The notes under the pieces: generated by a model
Told to the model about the DNA's origin: nothing
What the model saw: only the letters and a program-made list of their open reading frames with translations
Database searches by the model: none
Assembly: GCA_002491245.1 (NCBI GenBank)
Contig: DKVO01000032.1
Coordinates: 46,486-110,485 of the forward strand
Direction: 5' to 3'
DNA length: 64,000 bases
Origin: Porphyromonadaceae bacterium UBA7176
Lineage (GTDB): Bacteria; Bacteroidota; Bacteroidia; Bacteroidales; Muribaculaceae
Program-made: the position numbers and the translations under genes
Shown: positions 36,185-44,948 of the stretch, piece by piece
Layout: the number at the start of each line of letters is the position of its first letter
Position numbering within the stretch: the first letter of the stretch is position 1

Positions 36185-38317
36185 ATGAGACTTATTCCAA
36201 TCCTTGCAATGGCAACTTTAGTTACGAGTTCATGTAACAGACAGTCGAAAATCGAATATCCGGCGGCACCGAACGATGGGACGAGCTATGAGGCTTTCGG
36301 CATAGCTGTCAACGATCCTTACCGTCCTTTGGAAAATGATACAAGCGCGAGCACCCTTGCCTGGGTGGAGGCTGAAAATAAAGTGACGCAAGACTATCTA
36401 TCGAAGATACCTTACCGTAAGGCTATCGGCAAGCGTCTTGAATCGCTTCTCCGCTACGGCCGTCAGGGTCTGCCGTCGAAAGAGAGTGATGGTAAGTACT
36501 ATTTTTATGTGAATGACGGAACCAAGAACCAGAGCGTGCTTTACCGGGCAGACAGCTATGACGGTGAGGGTGAGGTTTTTCTTGATCCCAATACGCTGAG
36601 TGATGACGGAACGGTGGCGCTTACGGGCGTGTTCCAAAGTCCTGACGGTAAGTATACGGCATATACGATATCTCGATCGGGCAGCGACTGGACCGAGATT
36701 TATGTGATGGATACGGCAAGCGGCCGTCTGCTCGATGACCATATCGAGTGGGCTAAGTTTACCGATGCCCAATGGGATGGCGACGGTTTCTATTACAGTG
36801 CTTACGAGGCTCCTGAAGCCGGCAAGGAGTTCAGCAACGCCAATACCGGCCATAAGGTTTACTATCATAAGATCGGAACTCCGCAGAGCGCCGACAGGGT
36901 GGCGTTTGAGGATCCGGAGCATCCGTATCACTTCCATAGCGCAGCGATGGCCAAGGATGGCAGTGCGCTGGCCATTTTCGGCGGCGGCGAAGGTATGGGC
37001 GAGAGTGTGATGATAAAGGATATGCGTAAAGGCGGCGATTGGATTACTGTTGAGGCGTCGCAAGATTATACCAATCAACCTGTTGGTATTGTTGACGGTA
37101 AATTGTATCTCTTTACCTCTGTAGGTGCTCCGCGTAACCGTTTTGTGGTTGTCGACCCGAAAAAACCGGAGTCGAAAGACTGGAAGGAAATAATACCGGA
37201 AGATCCCGAGGGCGGAGTGTTGACATCGGTACAGTTTGCCGGTCCAGACCGATTGATAGCAGTATACGACCGCGATGCGTCGAACCATGCGTATGTGTAT
37301 ACTTCGGAGGGTGAGAAGGTGCGTGAGATAGAACTGCCGACATATGGTACGGTCGGCGTTTCGTCGGGCCGCGACACGGACGAGGTTTATTATTCGTTCT
37401 CTTCGTTTACCTATCCGTCGGAGCTATATAAATATGATCTTGCCACAGGAGAGAGCACACGATACCACCAGACAGAGATTGAGGGCTTTGTGCCTGAAGA
37501 TTATATTACAGAGCAGGTGTTCTATACATCGACCGACGGTACACGGGTGCCGATGTTTACTGTAAGGCACAAAGATGTGAAAGCTGACGGTACCAATCCT
37601 GTTTATCTCTATGGTTACGGCGGCTTCAATATTACGCTAAACCCCGGCTTCAATCCTCATCGTCTTCTGTGGTTGGAGAATGGCGGCATCTATGCGCAGG
37701 CCAATCTTCGCGGTGGTGCCGAATATGGCGACAAATGGCATGAGGCCGGAACCAAGATGCAGAAACTTAACGTGTTCAACGACTTTATATCGGCCGCAGA
37801 ATATATGGTTGCAGAGAACTGGACCAAGCCCGAGCTGCTTACAATAGAGGGTGGCAGTAATGGCGGTCTTCTTGTGGGCGCTACAGTTAATATGCGTCCT
37901 GACCTGTTTAAAGTTGCAATACCCCGAGTGGGAGTTATGGATATGATGCGCTATCATCTTTTCACTATCGGCTGGAACTGGGCGGCAGATTATGGAACAG
38001 CCGACGATAGCAAGGAAATGGCCGAGTATCTGCTTGCTTACTCACCGGTACATAATGTGAAGAATGACGGAACTCCTTATCCTGCAATCATGGTCACGAC
38101 AGCCGATCATGACGACCGTGTAGTGCCGGCCCACAGCTTCAAGTATGCGGCTGCACTTCAGGCTGCCAATACCGGCGATGCACCCAAACTTATCCGTATC
38201 GATAGCAAAGCTGGTCACGGCGCCGGCAAGCCGATAAGCAAGGTTATCGATGAGTATGCCGATATATATTCGTTTATTTACCATAATCTCGGTCTTGAAC
38301 CCGACTTGGGCGAATGA
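36185..38317 (+). CDS. Prolyl oligopeptidase family serine peptidase (S9A), lipoprotein
   Basis: 710 residues from the ATG at 36185, which gives a lipoprotein signal (lipobox TSSC, Cys18). The N-terminal part pairs with a seven-bladed beta-propeller (about 75-420). The alpha/beta hydrolase domain has the catalytic Ser in GGSNGG, Asp in DHDDRV and His in GHGAG near the C-terminus, all intact. It cleaves short peptides after proline, probably in the periplasm. Part of an apparent operon with mscS and the following lipoprotein (4-base overlap). Confidence 0.93.
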   Translation: MRLIPILAMATLVTSSCNRQSKIEYPAAPNDGTSYEAFGIAVNDPYRPLENDTSASTLAWVEAENKVTQDYLSKIPYRKAIGKRLESLLRYGRQGLPSKESDGKYYFYVNDGTKNQSVLYRADSYDGEGEVFLDPNTLSDDGTVALTGVFQSPDGKYTAYTISRSGSDWTEIYVMDTASGRLLDDHIEWAKFTDAQWDGDGFYYSAYEAPEAGKEFSNANTGHKVYYHKIGTPQSADRVAFEDPEHPYHFHSAAMAKDGSALAIFGGGEGMGESVMIKDMRKGGDWITVEASQDYTNQPVGIVDGKLYLFTSVGAPRNRFVVVDPKKPESKDWKEIIPEDPEGGVLTSVQFAGPDRLIAVYDRDASNHAYVYTSEGEKVREIELPTYGTVGVSSGRDTDEVYYSFSSFTYPSELYKYDLATGESTRYHQTEIEGFVPEDYITEQVFYTSTDGTRVPMFTVRHKDVKADGTNPVYLYGYGGFNITLNPGFNPHRLLWLENGGIYAQANLRGGAEYGDKWHEAGTKMQKLNVFNDFISAAEYMVAENWTKPELLTIEGGSNGGLLVGATVNMRPDLFKVAIPRVGVMDMMRYHLFTIGWNWAADYGTADDSKEMAEYLLAYSPVHNVKNDGTPYPAIMVTTADHDDRVVPAHSFKYAAALQAANTGDAPKLIRIDSKAGHGAGKPISKVIDEYADIYSFIYHNLGLEPDLGE

Positions 38318-39261
38318 TACATGAAGGATTATTGCGAGCAGGCGTCGGCGTATTGATGTGCGCTGCCGTCTGCTCGTGTTTCACCGGAGTTGAAAGCACT
38401 CCACGTATCGGAGCCTCGGCAGTGCGTGAGCAAAAGGCTGCCGATCCGGTGGCGGAGGCATCGTATCTCGCCGATATCAGGCCGGAGGCTCCATCGGATT
38501 GGAAACCTGGCAAAGTGTTTCGGGTGGCTGATGAGCGGATATCGCTTATTTTTACGGGTCAATCGTCTTCTACGGCAGGTCTTGCAGGTCGCGATATAAA
38601 ATTCATAGGAATGTCTCCGGCCAATAATCTGACCGGTAACAATGCTACCGAAATAGAATTTAGCGATAGTCGCGGCAACCGTTATTATTACCGCTTGAAC
38701 AATTACGACAAGGCCCGTCTTGACAGCATATCGAGTCTGGAAATTCCGTTTACGATTGATCTTGATCTCGTTGCATCGGTAGACAGGAAGATGCGTGGTA
38801 AGCATTTTTTTGTGCGTACACCGGCATGGTATACAGCCGACAGTACGTTTACGGAGACTTCAGGGCTACGACATGTTGAGGTTGTGGTCGACAGTGTTAT
38901 ACCCGGGACATCGAATTTTGCCGCCGCCGTATGTTTTCACCCGTCGGACGATGCGGGGTCGGAGTATATAGTGCTTATGAGTATCGGTAAGGGAAAGGGA
39001 GCTACCCGTACGTTTGATTCGCTTTTCGCTTTCGACAATCCACGTAAGCGGTATCCTGAGATAAGCGATGAGGTGTGGGGGCTTATCACCCGGTCGAGGG
39101 TAAGGACCGGAATGACGCGCGACGAGTGTCGCCTTGCTCTTGGTCAGCCATCAGATATTCTCCGTCTGCCTACTTATGGCGGAATGCAGGAACGCTGGAC
39201 ATATTCGGATGGTATTTATCTTATTTTTGACGACGGTTTTCTGACTCGTTACCGCCGCTGA
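38314..39261 (+). CDS. Lipoprotein with a C-terminal BamE/SmpA-like element
   Basis: 315 residues. The N-terminus (VGVLMCAAVCSCF) holds three cysteines, with Cys22 the best lipidation candidate. The middle (about 65-240) is beta-rich and unrecognised. The last 60 residues, including RTGMTRDECRLALGQPSDI and a following aromatic strand (WTYSDGIYLIFDDGF), have the helix-turn-beta pattern of SmpA/BamE-like domains. I cannot assign a function. It starts inside the stop of the peptidase gene (ATGA). Its last 41 bases overlap, tail to tail, the end of the Ca2+ ATPase gene. Confidence 0.7.
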   Translation: MIHEGLLRAGVGVLMCAAVCSCFTGVESTPRIGASAVREQKAADPVAEASYLADIRPEAPSDWKPGKVFRVADERISLIFTGQSSSTAGLAGRDIKFIGMSPANNLTGNNATEIEFSDSRGNRYYYRLNNYDKARLDSISSLEIPFTIDLDLVASVDRKMRGKHFFVRTPAWYTADSTFTETSGLRHVEVVVDSVIPGTSNFAAAVCFHPSDDAGSEYIVLMSIGKGKGATRTFDSLFAFDNPRKRYPEISDEVWGLITRSRVRTGMTRDECRLALGQPSDILRLPTYGGMQERWTYSDGIYLIFDDGFLTRYRR

Positions 39262-41902
39262 CAAGCCGGTATAATTCGCCAACCCAAAGGACGAGTGAGG
39301 TGCTTGCTATTATAGCAACCCAGTCGGTTAAGCTAAGGGGAACTACGCTGAAGAAAGGACCACCGACCGATACGATAAATATCTGTCCGAACAAGACTAC
39401 TGCTGCGATAAAAAGAAAACCTCCGCATCCTTTGAAGTGAAGGGCGGACCTGCCAGTTGCAAATGCACGGGCGTTGAACATGTTCCAAAACTGGAGGAAA
39501 ACGAATGTGGTGAAGAAGAAAGAGACTTCGTAGGGGGTGAGGAATGCCCGGTCGGTTTCGAATGGAACGTGGCCTATTTGTGTAAAGGAATTGATTTCGG
39601 TATGTTCGAAATAGTAGAGAATGGCGAAAAGGATAATGGAGAAAATTGATCCGACGCCTATAATAGACCGCCACATGGACGGGTTGATTATGAATGCTTG
39701 TCGCGAACGCGGTTTTTCTTTCATGACGGAATTGTTTGGCGGCAGAGAGGCAAGTGCCATCGCGGCGAAAGTATCCATAATCAAGTTTACCCACAACATC
39801 TGAGTGACTGTAAGAGGAGATTGCATACCTATAAATGATCCGAACAGGACGATAAGGCATGCCACTACATTTACGGTGAGTTGGAACAGGATGAAGCGTT
39901 GGATGTTGCGGTAGAGCGACCGCCCCCACATCACGGCCCTTCCGATTGAGGCGAATGAATTGTCGATAATAGTAATGTCGCTCGCTTCCTTAGCTACTGA
40001 TGTCCCATCGCCCATAGAAAGTCCTACCTGAGCAGCTTTAAGGGCCGGAGCATCGTTTGTGCCGTCGCCGGTTACGGCAACTACCTCTCCATTGTATTGG
40101 AGTGCTTCGACGAGTCGTTTTTTGTCCATCGGTCGTGCCCGTGCGATGATTTTGAAGTCGGGAGCTTTGCTCCGTAATTCATTATCGGTCATATTGCCAA
40201 TCTCGATGCCTGTGACGATGTTCTTGTCGGAATCAGTCATGTCGTTCCATAGTCCGATGCGTCGTCCTATTTCCTTGGCTGTGCCCGGGGTGTCACCAGT
40301 GACGATTTTGACTTTTATGCCGGCCTCGAGTACTTCATTGATAGCTTCGGGAACGTCGTCGCGTACGGGGTCTGATATTGCCGCGATTGCGACGAAGGTC
40401 AATCTCGATGCTACTACACAGTCTCCATCGATAGTAATATCTCCGTCGTCGAGAGTCTGGAATGCAAAGCCGAGAGTACGCATAGCTTTGTTTTGATATT
40501 CGAGCAGTATGGCGTCGATTTCGTCTTTTGTGAGGTCTGAAGTGTCGTTGCACATATCGAATACGATTTCGGGTGCGCCTTTGACGTACAGTACTTGTTT
40601 GCCAGAAGCAGACCTGACGACAGTAGCCATGTATTTGCGCTCGGTATTGAATGGCAGTTCTTCGGTTACGGTTACTTTGTTTTTCAGCTCCATGTAGTCT
40701 ATTCCTCTTGCATGGAGCCACAGGAGGAGAGCTCCTTCAGTGGGATTACCGAGGACTACAGGTCGTTCGCCCGACATGTCGAGCTGTGCTGTGGAGTTGA
40801 CAGCTATTCCTTCTTCGATGATTTCTGTTGGCGGATTGCCGAATAATCTGATGCTGTCGACCTGCATACGGTTCTGTGTCAGTGTTCCGGTCTTGTCTGT
40901 GCATATGACAGTAGCGGCACCCATAGTTTCGCATGCATGGAGTTTGCGGACAAGGTTGTTTGTCCGCAACATACGTCTCATAGAGTAGGCGAGCGAAAGG
41001 GTCACAGCCATAGGTAATCCTTCGGGGACAGAAACAACGACAAGAGTCACTGCAATCATGAGACTTTGCAGAAAGTATGCGGTGAAAGCCATCCATTCGA
41101 AATCCTGATGAATGAAGAACATGGCCAACCTTCCGGCTATGACTGCAGCCGCAACTGCATAGCTGAAGATGGATATCATACGTCCGAGCCGGGAGAGTTG
41201 CTCGTCGAGAGGAGTCTTCACGCTGTTGTCGATCTGGGCGGCTTTGAATACTTTTCCGTTCTCGGTTTTGTCGCCAACAGCATCGACACGCATTATGGCG
41301 TGTCCTTCCATTACTTTTGTGCCTCTCAGAACTCTGTCGGAGGGAAAAGTTGCGTCGGCGTCGAATCTTGCCGGGTCGACGGTCTTGGCACAGATCGGCT
41401 CGCCTGTAAGGGTTGACTCATCGACATTGAGTGATACTGCTTCAAGGAGTTGTCCGTCGGCCGGAATTTCCTGTCCGGTTTCCAATAGTACTATATCGCC
41501 GACCACGATGTCTCTTTTGGGTACGGTGACGGCGTTGTTTGCCCTGATTGTCTGGACTGGTTCGTCGTCGTTTACTTTATTAAGTATCTCGAATTCTTTA
41601 TCGGCTTTCAACTCGAAAGCGAAAGCGAGTCCGGTAGCAAGTATTATTGCCATGAAAATGCCGGCCGGCTCAAAGAATACTTCCGCACCTTGTCCGAGTA
41701 TCATGAATTCGTAGCAAGCGATACCTATTGACAGTATCCCGGCTATGACGAGGATAATTATCAGCGGATCTTTGAATTTTTCGAGAAAGCGCTTCCATAA
41801 TGGCGTTTTGGCCGGAGGGGTAAGTATATTTTCGCCGTGACGATTGCGGCTATCGAGTATTTGCTCTTCTGTAAGTCCTTCGAAACGATAGTGTTGGGGC
41901 AT
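39221..41902 (-). CDS. P-type Ca2+-transporting ATPase (PMCA/SERCA-like)
   Basis: 893 residues. The N-terminal cation ATPase domain leads to TGEP at 166-169, the ion-binding PEGLP at 293-297 in transmembrane helix 4, the phosphorylated Asp336 in DKTGTLT, the nucleotide domain with KGAPE, TGDGTNDAP in the hinge, and six C-terminal helices. It pumps Ca2+ out of the cytosol; a Mn2+ role is possible. Ends in a charged NESENRRQK tail. It has its own promoter and shares the intergenic region with the divergent SIS isomerase gene. Confidence 0.94.
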   Translation of the reverse strand: MPQHYRFEGLTEEQILDSRNRHGENILTPPAKTPLWKRFLEKFKDPLIIILVIAGILSIGIACYEFMILGQGAEVFFEPAGIFMAIILATGLAFAFELKADKEFEILNKVNDDEPVQTIRANNAVTVPKRDIVVGDIVLLETGQEIPADGQLLEAVSLNVDESTLTGEPICAKTVDPARFDADATFPSDRVLRGTKVMEGHAIMRVDAVGDKTENGKVFKAAQIDNSVKTPLDEQLSRLGRMISIFSYAVAAAVIAGRLAMFFIHQDFEWMAFTAYFLQSLMIAVTLVVVSVPEGLPMAVTLSLAYSMRRMLRTNNLVRKLHACETMGAATVICTDKTGTLTQNRMQVDSIRLFGNPPTEIIEEGIAVNSTAQLDMSGERPVVLGNPTEGALLLWLHARGIDYMELKNKVTVTEELPFNTERKYMATVVRSASGKQVLYVKGAPEIVFDMCNDTSDLTKDEIDAILLEYQNKAMRTLGFAFQTLDDGDITIDGDCVVASRLTFVAIAAISDPVRDDVPEAINEVLEAGIKVKIVTGDTPGTAKEIGRRIGLWNDMTDSDKNIVTGIEIGNMTDNELRSKAPDFKIIARARPMDKKRLVEALQYNGEVVAVTGDGTNDAPALKAAQVGLSMGDGTSVAKEASDITIIDNSFASIGRAVMWGRSLYRNIQRFILFQLTVNVVACLIVLFGSFIGMQSPLTVTQMLWVNLIMDTFAAMALASLPPNNSVMKEKPRSRQAFIINPSMWRSIIGVGSIFSIILFAILYYFEHTEINSFTQIGHVPFETDRAFLTPYEVSFFFTTFVFLQFWNMFNARAFATGRSALHFKGCGGFLFIAAVVLFGQIFIVSVGGPFFSVVPLSLTDWVAIIASTSLVLWVGELYRLVSGGNESENRRQK

Positions 41903-41932
41903 GTCGGTTTGTTATGACAATTAAACAGAGTG

Positions 41933-41940
41933 CAAAATTA
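41933..41940 (-). promoter_or_regulatory. -7 promoter element for the Ca2+ ATPase gene
   Basis: TAATTTTG on the minus strand, 30 bases upstream of the ATG. The preceding bases, TTTTAGC, are the same as at the divergent promoter near 42057. Confidence 0.6.
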
Positions 41941-42056
41941 GCTAAAAAAGCGATATCGTGGTCAAGGATGGAGATGTTTTAACTCCAATGATTTAACTTC
42001 AAGAGCCGTCATTCACAAGGGTGGATGAAATAGTTGCACGGGTGAATAATTTTAGC

Positions 42057-42064
42057 TAATTTTG
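42057..42064 (+). promoter_or_regulatory. -7 promoter element for the SIS isomerase gene
   Basis: TAATTTTG with TTG at 42034-42036 (20-base spacer). The transcript start would be about 27 bases before the ATG at 42095. Confidence 0.65.
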
Positions 42065-42094
42065 TCATCGCAAATCCAAACAAAAATAGCATAG

Positions 42095-42703
42095 ATGGAC
42101 GTCAAAGAGTCAATGCGCCGGATACTTGAGGCAGAGAGCCGGGCTATACAGAATATCCCGATAAGCGACTCATATGAGGCTGCCGTAGAGGCAATAGTCG
42201 AGCATGTACACCGTCGCGGTGGCAAATTGGTGACAGCCGGAATGGGTAAGGCCGGTCAGATAGCGATGAATATAGCGACAACTTTTTCGTCGACCGGAAC
42301 GCCGGCGGTCAATCTTCATCCGTCGGAAGCACAGCACGGCGATCTGGGTGTGTTACAACCGAACGACGTTGTTCTGCTAATATCCAACAGTGGCAAGACA
42401 CGCGAGATTATCGAGCTTGTGGACCTGTTGCACGGCCTATATGCCGATATACCTACAATAGTTATCACCGGAGCTCCGGATAGTCCACTCGCCAAGGCTG
42501 CTGATATCGCGTTGTTTACCGGCAATGCCTCGGAGGTTTGTCCTCTCGGTTTGACCCCTACAACATCGACGACAGTGATGACTGTAATAGGGGATGTGCT
42601 TGTGGTGAACACTATGGAACGTATCCATTTCTCGGCCTCAGACTATGCCAAGCGTCATCATGGTGGTTATCTCGGTGTGGCTGCAAGAGCAAAGGAAGCA
42701 TGA
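42095..42703 (+). CDS. SIS-domain sugar-phosphate isomerase, KdsD/GutQ-like without CBS domains
   Basis: 202 residues, a single SIS domain. The signature GMGKAGQIAMNIATTFSSTG is near 49-68, HPSEAQHGDLGVL near 75-87, SNSGKTREI near 97-105, and the conserved C-terminal HHGGYLG near 188. Arabinose-5-phosphate isomerase makes the precursor of Kdo, a lipopolysaccharide sugar. Enterobacterial KdsD has two extra CBS domains; these are missing, as in several Bacteroidetes homologues. The adjoining PfkB-fold gene overlaps by 4 bases. Confidence 0.88.
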   Translation: MDVKESMRRILEAESRAIQNIPISDSYEAAVEAIVEHVHRRGGKLVTAGMGKAGQIAMNIATTFSSTGTPAVNLHPSEAQHGDLGVLQPNDVVLLISNSGKTREIIELVDLLHGLYADIPTIVITGAPDSPLAKAADIALFTGNASEVCPLGLTPTTSTTVMTVIGDVLVVNTMERIHFSASDYAKRHHGGYLGVAARAKEA

Positions 42704-43620
42704 GAAAAATTATCTGCATAGGCGAGTGTTCGCTTAATGTCGTACTTGACTGCGACGGACAACCTTTGGGCAGTATGCCCGGCGGACGTATCGCCAATGC
42801 CGCGGCAATTCTCGCCCGTGAAAAATTTAATGTGCTCATGGCGTCGGAGGCATCTGCCGACCCTGTTGGCGATATCGTTGTGGATTATCTGACGAAGGCC
42901 GGCGTAGATGTCAAGTCGGTCGACCGTTTTACTGAAGGTCGTACGGCGCTTAATGTTTTTGTTTCCCCAAAGGCGGACGCTCAGAACGCTTTGCCGACAC
43001 TCACACGCTATGAGGCTTATCCCGAAGAGGCTTTCGATATAATATGGCCAAGAATAGATCCGGGCGATATTGTTGTTTACGGCGGCTTTTACGCTCTTGA
43101 CCGCAGGATGCGTGAGCGTATGGTCAAGTTGCTCGAACATGCATCAGAGCGCGAGGCTGTGATGGTGTATCTCCCCGGTTTTCTTCCTCAACAGGAGCCG
43201 CGTATCACGCGGATTATGCCTCAGATACTCGAAAATCTTGAACTCGCACATGTAGTTGTGACACGCAACAAGGACCTTAACCTTATTTTCGGAATTAAGC
43301 GTCCGGAGGCATGTTACCGCGACCATATAGATTTTTATTGCCGCTCGCTCATCAATATAGATAATGAGTGCGATACGATAACATATTATTCGGGCACAGA
43401 AATGACTGCCGAGATAATAGGTGCCACGACAAGCTCGACTTTGCTGTGGAACGCCGGAGCTGTGGCCGGTATCGTTGGAGCTATTGCCGGTATGGAGTTG
43501 AAGCCAGATGTCTTCGATGCTGCCGACGAGGGGCTTCGCAAGGCTCTTGTATCGGCTGCTGCTGCCAGTGCTGCCAAAGTTGCGGCAGATCTTTCGGAGC
43601 CGTGGCAAAAAATTTCATGA
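42700..43620 (+). CDS. PfkB/ribokinase-fold protein without the catalytic aspartate
   Basis: 306 residues from the ATG at 42700, which overlaps the isomerase stop. The N-terminal PfkB signature is present (GGRIANAAAILAREKFNV at 28-45), and so is the substrate lid region. At the C-terminal signature, where kinases have D-T-x-G-A-G-D, this protein has WNAGAVAG at 250-257, so the general base Asp is replaced by Ala and the anion hole is altered. It is probably not an active kinase; a regulatory or binding role next to the isomerase is inference. Confidence 0.75.
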   Translation: MRKIICIGECSLNVVLDCDGQPLGSMPGGRIANAAAILAREKFNVLMASEASADPVGDIVVDYLTKAGVDVKSVDRFTEGRTALNVFVSPKADAQNALPTLTRYEAYPEEAFDIIWPRIDPGDIVVYGGFYALDRRMRERMVKLLEHASEREAVMVYLPGFLPQQEPRITRIMPQILENLELAHVVVTRNKDLNLIFGIKRPEACYRDHIDFYCRSLINIDNECDTITYYSGTEMTAEIIGATTSSTLLWNAGAVAGIVGAIAGMELKPDVFDAADEGLRKALVSAAAASAAKVAADLSEPWQKIS

Positions 43621-43654
43621 AATAATCAAAACAAGTAAAAAACAAAGCATACAT

Positions 43655-44143
43655 ATGTCGACACAAGATAAAGCACCGATAATGACTCAGTTCCCGATAG
43701 CACGAGACATGCGCGTCGGTATAGTGCGTACTTTATGGAACAGCCATATCACCGAAGCTTTGCTTTCCGGGGCGCTCGATACTCTAAAATCTGCCGGAAT
43801 TGAGGATGATATGATAGATACCTTTGAGGTGCCTGGAGCTGTAGAACTGACTTTTGCAGCAGCCAAATTGGTTGATACCGGCAATTATGATGCTATCATC
43901 GTGCTTGGTTGCGTTATACGTGGCGGAACGCCTCACTTCGATTATGTGTGTCAGAGTGTGACGCAAGGAAATGCTTATCTCAACAGCGACTGCGATATTC
44001 CCATCATCTTCGGTGTACTTACAGTAGATGAGGAGCAGGATGCTCTTGACCGTGCAGGAGGCAAGCTTGGCAACAAAGGTTCTGAAGCTGCGCAGGCGGC
44101 GTTGCTGATGTATGACTTTGTGGATAAAGTGAACAATCTCTGA
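43655..44143 (+). CDS. ribH: 6,7-dimethyl-8-ribityllumazine synthase
   Basis: Makes the direct precursor of riboflavin from a pyrimidine and a C4 phosphate; forms hollow 60-subunit or pentameric shells in other bacteria. 162 residues from the ATG at 43655. Landmarks are RTLWNSHITEALLSGA near 25-40, VPGAVELTFAA near 59-69, GCVIRGGTPHFDYVC near 88-102 (proton-donor His), and FGVLTVDEEQDALDR near 122. A longer upstream frame overlapping the previous gene is not needed. A 34-base gap separates it from the PfkB gene. Confidence 0.96.
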   Translation: MSTQDKAPIMTQFPIARDMRVGIVRTLWNSHITEALLSGALDTLKSAGIEDDMIDTFEVPGAVELTFAAAKLVDTGNYDAIIVLGCVIRGGTPHFDYVCQSVTQGNAYLNSDCDIPIIFGVLTVDEEQDALDRAGGKLGNKGSEAAQAALLMYDFVDKVNNL

Positions 44144-44156
44144 GGCAGGCGCTTAG

Positions 44157-44588
44157 ATGAAAAGATTGGTATATGCTTTGATATGTGTTGTGGCTGCTTT
44201 GTCGTGCACGACACATTCAGGCGAGAGCGGCAGCGAGCCGATAGATGCAGCCGAGCAGGCATATGCGGACGGACATTACCGCCGGGCTCAGAATGTGGCT
44301 GAAGAGTTGCTTACCGGTCCTGGTCTTGAAGGACTGGATGTCGGGGAGCTTTGCCGGGTGTCGCTGCTTTTCGTGCGGCTTGGCGATGCTACCGGTAATG
44401 AGGATGGTAACACTGCAGTTGCAGCACGGGCGCTTTCGGCAGCTTTTGCAATCGACAGTGATTCGACAGCAAGGTATATAGGAAGTTTGTCGCTTGACGA
44501 CCGTGCCCGTATGTCGATTGTCGCTACTTTGGCAAACCGTGGGAACGGGCTTGACAGTCTTATTGTAGAACCGGATTCGATTTATTGA
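44157..44588 (+). CDS. Small TPR-like lipoprotein
   Basis: 143 residues. The lipoprotein signal ends VAALSC (Cys17). The mature part is helical and Ala-rich, with a TPR-like first unit (AAEQAYADGHYRRAQNVAEELL, about 31-52). No enzymatic motif. Placed between ribH and the eIF1-like gene; it ends just before the next start. A TPR-type protein next to ribH is common in this group, as I recall. Function unknown. Confidence 0.65.
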   Translation: MKRLVYALICVVAALSCTTHSGESGSEPIDAAEQAYADGHYRRAQNVAEELLTGPGLEGLDVGELCRVSLLFVRLGDATGNEDGNTAVAARALSAAFAIDSDSTARYIGSLSLDDRARMSIVATLANRGNGLDSLIVEPDSIY

Positions 44589-44590
44589 TC

Positions 44591-44935
44591 ATGGCAGAGG
44601 ATTGGCTTGGAAAACTAAGCGCACTGAAAGACTCCATGCCTTCTGTTGAAGAAGAGCCGGAAGAGGCTGTTGCGGATAACTGTGATTGCCGGGAGATTGA
44701 AAAGGCCCGTCTTGATATAGTGTTGGACCGTAAGGGTAGAGCAGGCAAATCGGCGACTATTATTGCCGGTTTTACTGTCGGCGATGATGCTGTGGCAGCG
44801 TTGGCATCGGAAATGAAGCGTGTGCTCGGGACGGGAGGTTCTTCCCGTGGTGGCGAGATACTGATACAGGGCGACCGCCGCAAAGATGTGCTTGCTTTTT
44901 TAAACAAAAAGGGCTATAAAGCGCGTGTTATCTGA
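44591..44935 (+). CDS. eIF1/SUI1-family translation factor (YciH-like)
   Basis: 114 residues from the ATG at 44591. A low-complexity acidic N-terminus (VEEEPEEAVADN) precedes the SUI1 domain at about 40-114. The domain has the basic beta-alpha-beta pattern of eIF1: LDRKGRAGKSATIIAGF, the ALASEMKRVLGTGGSSRGGEILIQGD stretch with the conserved Gly-rich turn, and FLNKKGYKARVI at the end. Bacterial homologues may bind the small ribosomal subunit. It ends 13 bases before the convergent acyl-CoA ligase gene. Confidence 0.9.
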   Translation: MAEDWLGKLSALKDSMPSVEEEPEEAVADNCDCREIEKARLDIVLDRKGRAGKSATIIAGFTVGDDAVAALASEMKRVLGTGGSSRGGEILIQGDRRKDVLAFLNKKGYKARVI

Positions 44936-44948
44936 GTATCACTAAGTT

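Noticed and set aside
42538..42699. Extended N-terminus for the PfkB-fold gene
   Set aside because: The extension lies wholly inside the isomerase gene; the ATG at 42700 begins a standard PfkB N-terminus.
43508..43654. Extended N-terminus for ribH
   Set aside because: It lies over the end of the PfkB gene and adds residues that lumazine synthases do not have.
44202..44215. Palindrome TGTCGTGCACGACA, similar to the helicase repeat core
   Set aside because: It falls in the signal peptide of a lipoprotein and is explained by the codons of the lipobox region; the rest of the repeat unit is missing.
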